Source of the DNA: an uncultured Flavobacteriia bacterium
GTDB taxonomy: Bacteria; Bacteroidota; Bacteroidia; Flavobacteriales_D; Crocinitomicaceae
Assembly: GCA_903887095.1 (NCBI GenBank)
Contig: CAISOQ010000034.1
Location: 1-8,262 of the forward strand
DNA: 8,262 bases
Reading direction: 5' to 3'
The translations under genes and the position numbers were made by a program. Shown piece after piece: positions 1 through 6,223 of the stretch. Positions within the stretch are counted from its first letter, which is position 1; each line of letters begins with the position of its first letter. The notes beneath the pieces were generated by a model, which made no database searches, was not told where the DNA came from, and saw nothing but the letters and a program-made list of their open reading frames with translations.

Positions 1-1004
1 TCCAGTTGAAAATTCTTGTATTGAAGTCCCAAACCAATATTAGGTTGAATATTCAAGGAAGTTTTGTCATTAAAATCTTTGACGTATTGCATGTTTGACA
101 ATCCAAGTCTGACAGCGACATATGTTTTATAGCCAAATTCAAAACCAACATGGGGATCAATGGAAAAAACATTGGTTCGCATTAAAACATTTCTTTTTCC
201 GTCTGTGGTCAGGTCTAGGTCGATCTCCCCCGAACCATAGATGCCTTTTTTCCCCAAGTTGTATTTGCCATTTGCAGCGAAAATGAAACGAGGCAATGTC
301 AACTCTAAACCATTTTGTGGAAGTGTATTTCCTGTTGCGGCAAAAACTTCTTTCATTTCAGGTGTTAGGTTGAATATCCATGCATTAAATGTAGAGGTTA
401 CATCTCTTGCTACCACACCGTATCTCCAATGCTCATTTTTTCGGTATTGCAGTCCAGCGTCGAGTCCAAAACCCCATGATTTTGCGAAATCTCCTACTTT
501 TCTGTGAATCAATTTGAAATTTCCACCAGCACTCAATCCCTCTCTTTTTAGTTTGCGTGCATATGAAAATAAAAAGGCATAATCTGCGGCAGTGAAGGTG
601 GTAATGTTGTCATAATTGATGTTTCCAGAATTATCAATCAATTGCGTAGTATTCGGAATGTCATCAACTGCGAAACGGATGAAAGAAAACCCAACAGTGC
701 TTTTGTCGTCTATAGCGTGCGCCAATCCTGCAAAGTCATATTTCGCGATACCAGCAAAATATTCAGAGTGCATTAAACCAACCTCCAACCATTTGTTCAC
801 ACCAGTTAAACCAGCGGGATTCCAATAAATTGAATTGACACCATTCGTTTGTGCCGCAAATGCATTTCCTTGAGCCAAAGCATCGGCCCCGATACCAATC
901 GATAGGAATTCATTTGAATATTTTGGTGCAACCGTTCCATCTTGTGCAAGAACGTTTTGCAAAGTCAAAAGACAAACACTAGCAATTATGCGGAGCTTAT
1001 TCAT
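1..1004 (-). CDS. PorV/PorQ-family outer-membrane beta-barrel protein (3' end outside window)
   Basis: Reading the minus strand from an ATG at 1004 gives an open frame of 334 codons that runs off the window edge, so the C-terminus is missing. Residues 1-20 form a signal peptide ending VLA, with cleavage likely before Gln21. There is no lipobox, so it is a secreted or outer-membrane protein rather than a lipoprotein. Residues about 33-70 carry the family hallmark: FLSIGIGADALAQGNAFAA, then SIYWNPAGL. The rest alternates short amphipathic strands rich in Gly and aromatic residues, as expected of a FadL-like barrel. Members of this family include the type IX secretion proteins PorV and PorQ, but many paralogues have no assigned role and no other T9SS gene is visible here, so I do not assign a symbol. 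The gene is transcribed away from pssA. Family assignment is fairly sure; function is not known. Confidence 0.78.
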   Translation of the reverse strand, partial: MNKLRIIASVCLLTLQNVLAQDGTVAPKYSNEFLSIGIGADALAQGNAFAAQTNGVNSIYWNPAGLTGVNKWLEVGLMHSEYFAGIAKYDFAGLAHAIDDKSTVGFSFIRFAVDDIPNTTQLIDNSGNINYDNITTFTAADYAFLFSYARKLKREGLSAGGNFKLIHRKVGDFAKSWGFGLDAGLQYRKNEHWRYGVVARDVTSTFNAWIFNLTPEMKEVFAATGNTLPQNGLELTLPRFIFAANGKYNLGKKGIYGSGEIDLDLTTDGKRNVLMRTNVFSIDPHVGFEFGYKTYVAVRLGLSNMQYVKDFNDKTSLNIQPNIGLGLQYKNFQL

Positions 1005-1146
1005 AAGAGTTGAACAATGAAAAATAAGTTTTTTAAACTGCATTTTCGCTAAAAAATTGTGTTCTTTGTAAATTAAGAACTCTTCACTTTGTAAAAATAG
1101 TCCAAATGAGGCAAATTGACAAAGTACTTGGTTAATTTTAAATGAG
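1005..1146. promoter_or_regulatory. Divergent intergenic region with repeated CTTTGT elements
   Basis: This 142-bp gap must hold the promoters of both the minus-strand barrel gene and pssA. The 9-mer CTTTGTAAA occurs at 1064-1072 and again at 1087-1095. An inverted copy of the core, ACAAAGT, lies at 1119-1125 and pairs exactly with ACTTTGT at 1086-1092. The string TCACTTTG at 1084-1091 is one base off the Bacteroidota -7 box TAnnTTTG and could serve pssA, but the nearest upstream TTG elements sit at 15 or 24 bp instead of about 19-20. No good -7 box was found for the minus-strand gene. Regulatory function is inferred only from position and repetition. Confidence 0.35.
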
Positions 1147-1977
1147 ATGTTTAATATCCCTAATTTGATTACGTCATTCAATATGCTTTCGGGCGTAGCT
1201 GCAATCATTTTAACATTCAGTGGGAGGTTGGACCTGGCGCCATTTGCAATTTTTATCGGCGCAATTTTGGATTTTTTTGATGGTTTTCTTGCAAGAAAAT
1301 TGGGGGTGTCTGGCGAGCTTGGAAAACAATTAGACTCCTTGGCTGATATGATTACATTTGGATTGGCTCCTGGAATTATCATGTTAAATGTAATGGTAGT
1401 TTCGATTTATTTGGATGGCCCTTACTACGACATGAATTTTCAGCAATATGCACATTTTCAAATGAATAATTGGATGAATGCCGTGTTTAATGGTGTACCA
1501 AACAGTATGGATGCGTCGATTAAATACCTTCCGTTTTTTGCATTTTTGATTCCATTTTTCTCATTGTTTCGTCTTGCTAAGTTCAATATCGATGTGCGCC
1601 AAACAGAATCATTCATTGGCTTGCCTACACCGCTAAATACAATTTTCTTCTGCTTTTTTCCATTGCTCTTGTTAACCAATTTTGGTCATCTCTATGCGGG
1701 ATGGGGCATAATTCCTATGGTAACCGATTCCTATTTTCTGGCAGGTGTGGTTGTTTTAATGAGTTTAATGTTGGTATCTGAAATTCCTTTGTTCTCCTTG
1801 AAATTTAAGACATTTGCTTGGTCTGGAAACGAGGTGAGATATACTTTTTTGATTGTTTGTTTATTATTAATCGCATTTCTTCTTGTTTGGTCCATTCCAT
1901 TAATTGTAATTTTGTACCTGATCTTTTCGATCATTCTTAATAACTCAAAAAAGAAAGAACATGAAATTCAAAGCTGA
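1147..1977 (+). CDS. pssA: CDP-diacylglycerol--serine O-phosphatidyltransferase
   Basis: Integral inner-membrane enzyme that joins CDP-diacylglycerol and L-serine to give phosphatidylserine and CMP, the first step towards phosphatidylethanolamine. The 276-residue protein has the full CDP-alcohol phosphatidyltransferase motif, DxxDGxxAR-x8-GxxxDxxxD, with Asp42, Asp45, Gly46, Ala49, Arg50, Gly59, Asp63 and Asp67. These bind the metal ions and the CDP group. The block FRLAKFN (141-147) followed by FIGLPTP (156-162) is typical of the serine-specific branch. Hydrophobic segments lie near residues 10-26, 31-48, 71-88, 127-145, 163-178, 195-212 and 231-264, and the tail is charged (KKKEHE). The ATG at 1147 puts the usual N-terminal NIPNLIT block at residues 3-9. 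The 3' end overlaps purS by 17 bp. No phosphatidylserine decarboxylase gene is next to it in this window. Confidence 0.93.
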   Translation: MFNIPNLITSFNMLSGVAAIILTFSGRLDLAPFAIFIGAILDFFDGFLARKLGVSGELGKQLDSLADMITFGLAPGIIMLNVMVVSIYLDGPYYDMNFQQYAHFQMNNWMNAVFNGVPNSMDASIKYLPFFAFLIPFFSLFRLAKFNIDVRQTESFIGLPTPLNTIFFCFFPLLLLTNFGHLYAGWGIIPMVTDSYFLAGVVVLMSLMLVSEIPLFSLKFKTFAWSGNEVRYTFLIVCLLLIAFLLVWSIPLIVILYLIFSIILNNSKKKEHEIQS

Positions 1978-2212
1978 AATCGACGTAATGCCGCTAGACG
2001 CCCTGCTTGATCCTCAAGGGAAAGCTGTTACCAATAGTATGAAAAATATTGGGCTTCCTGAGATTGATGGTGTAAGAATTGGTCGACATGTGAGATTGTT
2101 CGTTGAAGCTGCTACGAAGGAGCAAGCTGAGCAAAAAGTTGAAGAAGCTTGTAAAAAATTGCTTTCCAATCAAATCATGGAGAGCTACGCTTATTCTGTT
2201 ATCCCCGCGTAA
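1961..2212 (+). CDS. purS: Phosphoribosylformylglycinamidine synthase, PurS subunit
   Basis: PurS is the small structural subunit of the three-part FGAM synthase (PurS, small PurL, PurQ) in de novo purine synthesis. It bridges the glutaminase and synthetase subunits and helps pass ammonia between them. The 83-residue product has the normal family length and the conserved block LDPQGKAV (residues 16-23), followed by GVRIGRHVRLFVEA (37-50) and a helix rich in Glu, Lys and Ala (about 52-68) ending KLLSNQIMESY. The ATG lies inside the end of pssA, so the two reading frames overlap by 17 bp, which suggests translational coupling. The aldehyde dehydrogenase gene follows after only 6 bp. Neither purL nor purQ is present in the window, so this purS is separated from its partners. 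The family call is firm. Confidence 0.9.
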   Translation: MKFKAEIDVMPLDALLDPQGKAVTNSMKNIGLPEIDGVRIGRHVRLFVEAATKEQAEQKVEEACKKLLSNQIMESYAYSVIPA

Positions 2213-2218
2213 TTTTTT

Positions 2219-3808
2219 ATGTTAACAGGTGAGAGTTTTGTCGGATATACCCGTTCGGCAAAAGGTTCTTCTGTATTTCAAACTTTCAATCCCGTTCAAA
2301 ACGATTTTCTTCCATCTCACTTCATCGAAGCGACTGATGAGGAAATTGATGAAGCGTGCATTCTTGCTCAGGAGGCATTTCTGATTTTAAGTCAACAACC
2401 TTTTCGTAACAGAGCAATATTCTTGAGGAAAATAATCCTTGAAATGAATGTGGCTAAGGTTCATATCCTCGAATGTTATTGTCTTGAATCAGGTTTGTCC
2501 AAAGATCGGGCAGCCATTGAGTTTCAAAGAACGATAAATCAAATTGAACTTTTTACTGATTATATCGAAAAAGGAACTTTTCTTGAAGCGTCTATTGATA
2601 CGGGAGATTTAAATCGGATTCCACCTAAACCTGATCTTCGAAAAAAAATGGTGGGTATTGGACCTGTCCTCGTTTTTGGAGCGAGTAATTTCCCATTGGC
2701 ATACTCAACAGTGGGAGGGGATACGATTTCAGCTTTTGCTGCAGGTTGCCCCGTTATTGTAAAGTCTCATCCAATGCATGCCGGAACGGGTGAACTAGTT
2801 GCTCAATGCGTTGTGAGAGCAGCCAAATCAGCTGATATGCCAGAGGGGATTTTTTCAAATTTAAATGGAAAATCATTTAATGTTGGCCAAAAACTTGTTT
2901 TGCATCCCATGATAAAAGCAGTTGGCTTTACAGGTTCACATGCGGGTGGGCGAGCACTATTTGATCTGGCATCGAAACGAAAAGAGCCAATTCCAGTGTT
3001 TGCTGAAATGGGCAGTGTGAATCCAATCATAATTTTGCCTGATGCAATCTTGTTTGATCGAAAAAAATGGGTGGAACGTATAGCATTGTCTGTCACAAAT
3101 GACGCTGGACAATTTTGCACAAAACCTGGAATTTTGTTTGTGTTGAAAACAGATGAATCGCGAATTTTTGTGGAGGAATTGAAGCAAGAAATTGTAAGAA
3201 AAAGTAGTGTATCGATGCTTCACCCGGATATCTTGAATCGCTATACAAAGCGGTTGGATGAGGTTTCGAATTGTCTCGGAATTGCTCAAGAAATAGCACC
3301 ATCGAATGATGATCAAAATGAAGGTCCAAATGCCGTTTCTGTATGCGGAATAGCAGATTTTTTAAATGCTGAAGCCTTGCACGAGGAGGTTTTTGGTCCT
3401 CACACAATTGTTGTTGAATGTAATTCACAGCAAGATGTTTTAGCTGGATTAGACAAACTTGGTGGGCAATTGACCTGCACATTGATTGGATCAGAAAAAG
3501 AATTTTTGATACAAAATGAATTTATTAGCGTTATACAGCAAAAAGCAGGAAGATTGATTTTTAATGGTGTGCCAACTGGCGTGGAAGTGAATGCATCATC
3601 TCATCATGGTGGCCCATATCCTGCTACAACGGATAGTCGATTTACGGCGGTCGGTGTGGATGCAATAAAACGTTTCTGTAGGCCTGTTGTATTTCAAAAC
3701 TGTCCAAATGAGTTGTTGCCTGATGAGTTGAAGAACAAAAACGTGTTCAAAATTATAAGAAGGATCAATGGGATTTTCAAGATTGAAGATATTAATGACG
3801 AGCGTTAA
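2219..3808 (+). CDS. NADP-type aldehyde dehydrogenase, alpha-ketoglutarate semialdehyde dehydrogenase-like
   Basis: A 529-residue aldehyde dehydrogenase that should oxidise an aldehyde to an acid with NAD(P)+ in the cytoplasm. Visible catalytic elements are Asn157 in GASNFPLAYS, Lys182 in VIVKSHP (cofactor), the GFTGS turn at 236-240, Glu263 in AEMGS (general base), Cys300 in DAGQFCTKPG (nucleophile) and Glu390 in HEEVFGP. The N-terminal MLTG block, the NAGQFC-like cysteine motif with a following PG, the SHHGGPYPATT segment near 461-471 and the C-terminal FQNCPNELLPDELK are typical of the branch with 2,5-dioxovalerate (alpha-ketoglutarate semialdehyde) dehydrogenase and Vibrio harveyi ALDH. 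In other Bacteroidota such enzymes often sit with hydroxyproline or sugar-acid degradation genes. Here the neighbours are purS and pssA, so the true substrate is open. The start is supported by the family N-terminus and the 6-bp gap to purS. Confidence 0.87.
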   Translation: MLTGESFVGYTRSAKGSSVFQTFNPVQNDFLPSHFIEATDEEIDEACILAQEAFLILSQQPFRNRAIFLRKIILEMNVAKVHILECYCLESGLSKDRAAIEFQRTINQIELFTDYIEKGTFLEASIDTGDLNRIPPKPDLRKKMVGIGPVLVFGASNFPLAYSTVGGDTISAFAAGCPVIVKSHPMHAGTGELVAQCVVRAAKSADMPEGIFSNLNGKSFNVGQKLVLHPMIKAVGFTGSHAGGRALFDLASKRKEPIPVFAEMGSVNPIIILPDAILFDRKKWVERIALSVTNDAGQFCTKPGILFVLKTDESRIFVEELKQEIVRKSSVSMLHPDILNRYTKRLDEVSNCLGIAQEIAPSNDDQNEGPNAVSVCGIADFLNAEALHEEVFGPHTIVVECNSQQDVLAGLDKLGGQLTCTLIGSEKEFLIQNEFISVIQQKAGRLIFNGVPTGVEVNASSHHGGPYPATTDSRFTAVGVDAIKRFCRPVVFQNCPNELLPDELKNKNVFKIIRRINGIFKIEDINDER

Positions 3809-3832
3809 TAAATAAAAAGAGTTTAATCATCG

Positions 3833-3850
3833 AATAGACAAAAATCTATT
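3833..3850. repeat. AT-rich 6-bp hairpin before the coiled-coil gene
   Basis: AATAGA at 3833-3838 and TCTATT at 3845-3850 form a perfect 6-bp inverted repeat around a 6-nt loop (CAAAAA), followed by the T-rich stretch TTCTACTTTT. It could be a weak terminator for the pssA-purS-ALDH group. It also lies immediately upstream of the -7 box at 3854, where it would overlap the promoter spacer, so an operator is possible. The stem is all weak pairs except one G-C, and chance is not excluded. Confidence 0.35.
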
Positions 3851-3853
3851 TTC

Positions 3854-3861
3854 TACTTTTG
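3854..3861 (+). promoter_or_regulatory. Bacteroidota-type -7 promoter box (TACTTTTG)
   Basis: TACTTTTG matches the TAnnTTTG -7 consensus of the Bacteroidota primary sigma factor exactly and lies 19 bp before the ATG of the coiled-coil gene. No TTG -33 element is found at the usual distance upstream, so the promoter would be weak, activator-dependent, or spurious. A start site about 6-8 bp downstream would leave a leader of only around a dozen nucleotides. Confidence 0.5.
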
Positions 3862-3880
3862 TTAAAATAATTAGCCAGAT

Positions 3881-4855
3881 ATGTCTGAAGGAAACGAACA
3901 AAATACAACTCGCAGTGGCAATGGAATTTATATCATTATTATTCTGTTACTACTTGTTGGATTAGCTGTAATGGCCATGCAGTGGTCCAAGAAAAACAGT
4001 GAGCTAAACCAATGTTCAAATGACAATACCTTGCTCAAGGCAGACATGGCTGGGATGAATGAAATGATGTCAGGCTACGTTGATAACATGTCAAATGATT
4101 TGAAAACTGATTTCAAGAACATGTTAAAGACCTATGATGATTTGATGGTGAAGGATAAGAGTAAGGCAGATAGTTTGAATGTTCAGAAGCAAAAAATTCT
4201 AACATTGATGGAAGATTTGGATGCTTCTAAACGCAATGGAAGGTTGAATGCAAGAAAGATTGCCCAAATGAATCGAGAGATTGAAACACTTCGTTCGATC
4301 ATGAAAAGTTATGTTGTTCAAATCGACTCATTGAATACCTTGAATGTTAAGTTAACTTCAGATTTGGACCAAACGAATACGAAGTTGACAACAACGACGC
4401 AAGAGAGGGACATGTACAAACAAGATGCAGAACAGAAAACTGAGCAAGTGAAAAAAGGAGCTAAACTTCAGGCCTATGCTTTCTCATCAGTTGGTTTGAA
4501 AATGAAATTAAACAACACGACAGAAGAGTCCAATAGAGCGAAGAGTGTTGTTCAAATAAAATCAAGTTTTACAATTTCAGAAAATCCAATAACAACACCA
4601 GGACAGAAGGTGGTATATTTGCAAGTAATCAACCCAGAGGGGCGCACATTGCAAAATAGATCTACGAATGTTGTGCAGATTGATGGATTGCCTGTTTCTT
4701 ATTCGGACAAGAAAGAAATTGATTATCAAAATCAACGAGTAGATTTGTCAATTTACTATGATTTCCGAGGTGAAGAGGCCGTAAAGGGTAATTATAAAGT
4801 TAAGATTTTCTGTGATGGTAATTTGATCGGTACAGATAGTTTTACACTCAAATAA
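3881..4855 (+). CDS. Uncharacterised membrane-anchored coiled-coil protein
   Basis: A 324-residue protein without a function I can name. Residues 1-14 are polar, residues about 16-34 (IYIIIILLLLVGLAVMAMQ) form one membrane helix, and no signal cleavage site follows, so it is probably anchored in the inner membrane with most of the chain on the far side. Residues about 37-190 are strongly charged and rich in Lys, Asp, Leu, Met and Asn, as expected of a long coiled coil; the stretch at 158-178 is rich in Thr. From about 200 a compact beta-rich domain begins, including VVQIKSSFTISENPITTPG (223-241), VVYLQVINPEG (244-254) and GNYKVKIFCDGNLIG (303-317), ending FTLK. Related proteins in Bacteroidota are, as I recall, sometimes labelled as chromosome-segregation proteins because of the coiled coil; nothing here shows an ATPase motif or supports that label. 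It probably heads a transcript with the RRM and crotonase genes. Confidence 0.8.
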   Translation: MSEGNEQNTTRSGNGIYIIIILLLLVGLAVMAMQWSKKNSELNQCSNDNTLLKADMAGMNEMMSGYVDNMSNDLKTDFKNMLKTYDDLMVKDKSKADSLNVQKQKILTLMEDLDASKRNGRLNARKIAQMNREIETLRSIMKSYVVQIDSLNTLNVKLTSDLDQTNTKLTTTTQERDMYKQDAEQKTEQVKKGAKLQAYAFSSVGLKMKLNNTTEESNRAKSVVQIKSSFTISENPITTPGQKVVYLQVINPEGRTLQNRSTNVVQIDGLPVSYSDKKEIDYQNQRVDLSIYYDFRGEEAVKGNYKVKIFCDGNLIGTDSFTLK

Positions 4856-4897
4856 ATAAATAATAGAGTTAGGTAACCACTCACATTAATTAACAGA

Positions 4898-5299
4898 ATG
4901 GTAAACATTTTTATTGCAAATCTTGACTGGGAAATTTCTTCCGAAGATTTGAAAACTACTTTTTCAACTTTTGGAACCGTTACTTATGCGCACGTTGTTT
5001 TCGAAAAGGACACAAAGCGTTCGAGAGGATATGGGTATGTTGAAATGGAAGATACAGACCATGCGATCAATGCAATTCAGGCATTGAATGGCATGGAGAT
5101 CAACGGTAGGAAGTTAGATGTTAAAATTGCATCACCGAAGGGTAATCGTCCTCCTAAAAAAGAGGTGGTTGAGAAAAAACCATTTGAAAAAAGGCCATTT
5201 AACAATGATCGTCGTTTCGATAGCCGCAATCAAAACAGAGAGGGAAGTAGGCCATATCAGGCAACTTCAGATCGACCAAAAAGAAATTTTGATAATTAA
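4898..5299 (+). CDS. Small RRM-domain RNA-binding protein
   Basis: A 133-residue protein with one RNA recognition motif and a basic tail. The RRM fills residues about 2-78: RNP2 is IFIANL (4-9), RNP1 is RGYGYVEM (43-50) with the exposed aromatic at Tyr45 and Tyr47, and the last strand is RKLDVKIA (71-78). The tail (about 80-133) is low-complexity, rich in Arg, Lys, Pro, Asn and Phe (for example KPFEKRPFNNDRRF), probably disordered and likely to add non-specific RNA contacts. Single-RRM proteins with such tails occur in Bacteroidota and cyanobacteria and are expected to bind single-stranded RNA in the cytoplasm; their targets are mostly unknown. The gene follows the coiled-coil gene by 42 bp and precedes the crotonase gene by 12 bp, with no promoter box visible in either gap. 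Domain assignment is secure, biological role is not. Confidence 0.92.
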   Translation: MVNIFIANLDWEISSEDLKTTFSTFGTVTYAHVVFEKDTKRSRGYGYVEMEDTDHAINAIQALNGMEINGRKLDVKIASPKGNRPPKKEVVEKKPFEKRPFNNDRRFDSRNQNREGSRPYQATSDRPKRNFDN

Positions 5300-5311
5300 T
5301 ATTTACAATTT

Positions 5312-6082
5312 ATGTCAGCTGTTGATCAAGGATTTGTAAACTATACAATAGAATTAAATGGAGTAGCCACGATTGAATTCGGTCACCCGTTGAGTAATTC
5401 ATTGCCGGGAAAAATACTTCAAAAATTAGCAGAAACAATAACCGAACTTGGACAGAATGATGAGGTGAAAGTAATTGTACTTCGTTCGGCAGGGGATAAA
5501 GCATTTTGCGCTGGAGCAAGTTTTGATGAATTAATTTCTATTAAAGATTTTGAAACGGGTAAGACATTTTTCTCTGGTTTTGCAAAAGTCATTAATGCGT
5601 GCAGAAAAGCACCAAAGTTTATCATCGGTCGTGTTCACGGAAAGGCTGTAGGAGGTGGTGTAGGTGTCGCATCTTCAGTCGATTATTGTTTTGCAACAGA
5701 TAGTGCAGATGTTAAACTGTCTGAATTAGCTGTGGGAATAGGTCCTTTTGTGGTTGGTCCTGCCGTTGAGCGAAAAATAGGATTAGCGGCAATGAGCGAA
5801 TTGGCAATCAATGCAACAGAGTGGAGGAATGCTGATTGGGCAAAAAAGAAAGGTCTTTTTACAGACGTTTTTGAGTCTGATGAAGAGATGGATAAAGAAA
5901 TTCAAAAATTGGCAGGTCGACTTGCAGCATCAAATCCTGAGGCTATGGCAATGCTTAAGAAAGTCTTTTGGCAAGGGGCAGACCATTGGGACGAACTTTT
6001 AGCCGAGAGAGCAGGTATGAGTGGTAAATTGGTTTTGAGCGAATTCACTGTCAATGCTATAAATTCTTTTAAAAAGAAATAA
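5312..6082 (+). CDS. Enoyl-CoA hydratase/isomerase (crotonase) family protein
   Basis: A 256-residue cytoplasmic crotonase-fold enzyme acting on an acyl-CoA thioester. The first oxyanion-hole segment is AFCAGASFDEL (64-74), with Ala67 donating a backbone NH; the second is GKAVGGGVGVA (110-120), centred on Gly115. Comparing with rat enoyl-CoA hydratase, the position of Glu144 is Gly118 here, while Glu164 corresponds to Glu138 in LSELAVGIGPF. Only one of the two hydratase glutamates is therefore present. The block LSELAVGIGPFVVGPAVERK and the ending LSEFTVNAINSF belong to a subfamily that I recall as widespread in Bacteroidota and often annotated as enoyl-CoA or methylglutaconyl-CoA hydratase (leucine breakdown). 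That reaction is not proven, and an isomerase or other CoA lyase is possible. It is the last gene of its group and is followed by an intrinsic terminator. Confidence 0.85.
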   Translation: MSAVDQGFVNYTIELNGVATIEFGHPLSNSLPGKILQKLAETITELGQNDEVKVIVLRSAGDKAFCAGASFDELISIKDFETGKTFFSGFAKVINACRKAPKFIIGRVHGKAVGGGVGVASSVDYCFATDSADVKLSELAVGIGPFVVGPAVERKIGLAAMSELAINATEWRNADWAKKKGLFTDVFESDEEMDKEIQKLAGRLAASNPEAMAMLKKVFWQGADHWDELLAERAGMSGKLVLSEFTVNAINSFKKK

Positions 6083-6101
6083 TTGAACAAACGTTTTTTT
6101 T

Positions 6102-6140
6102 AAGGTGGCCAAACTTTTTACGGTCACCTTTTCTTTTTTT
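6102..6140 (+). terminator. Rho-independent terminator after the crotonase gene
   Basis: AAGGTGGCC at 6102-6110 pairs over 9 bp, with one G-U pair, with GGTCACCTT at 6122-6130 across an 11-nt loop. A T-tract with one interrupting C follows to 6140. It lies 20 bp after the crotonase stop codon and just before the ribosomal promoter, so it insulates the two transcription units. The lack of an A-tract on the left side argues against use on the minus strand. Confidence 0.88.
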
Positions 6141-6149
6141 AAAAATTCG

Positions 6150-6180
6150 TTTGTTAATAAAAATAGAAATCATATCTTTG
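6150..6180 (+). promoter_or_regulatory. Consensus Bacteroidota promoter of the rplM operon
   Basis: TTTG at 6150-6153 (-33) and TATCTTTG at 6173-6180 (-7) are separated by 19 bp and match the Bacteroidota primary sigma factor consensus at every defined base. Transcription probably begins in or just after the C-run at 6183-6187, giving a leader of about 37 nt before the GTG at 6224. Its strength fits a ribosomal protein operon, and it is the best promoter in the window. Confidence 0.9.
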
Positions 6181-6223
6181 CACCCCCATTTTAGGGATAT
6201 TGTCTTATTTAATTAATATTGTA

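Noticed and set aside
241..828. Plus-strand open frames of 88 and 70 codons opposite the PorV/PorQ-like gene
   Set aside because: They lie wholly on the complement of a well-supported coding frame, lack domain features and have no promoter box; they are antisense shadows.
1..1004. Type IX secretion locus based on the PorV/PorQ-like protein
   Set aside because: The family has many paralogues unrelated to secretion, and no other T9SS component or C-terminal sorting-domain protein is present in the window.
2803..3482. Three overlapping minus-strand frames of 105-129 codons inside the aldehyde dehydrogenase gene
   Set aside because: The plus strand here encodes conserved ALDH catalytic motifs without a break; the antisense products look like arbitrary translations rich in Cys, Phe, His and Ile.
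3881..4855. SMC or ParA-like chromosome segregation protein
   Set aside because: There is no Walker A or B motif or ABC signature; the resemblance would come only from the coiled coil.
6200..6223. TTG start adding eight residues to uL13
   Set aside because: The added residues have no counterpart in the family, while the GTG at 6224 gives the expected N-terminus.
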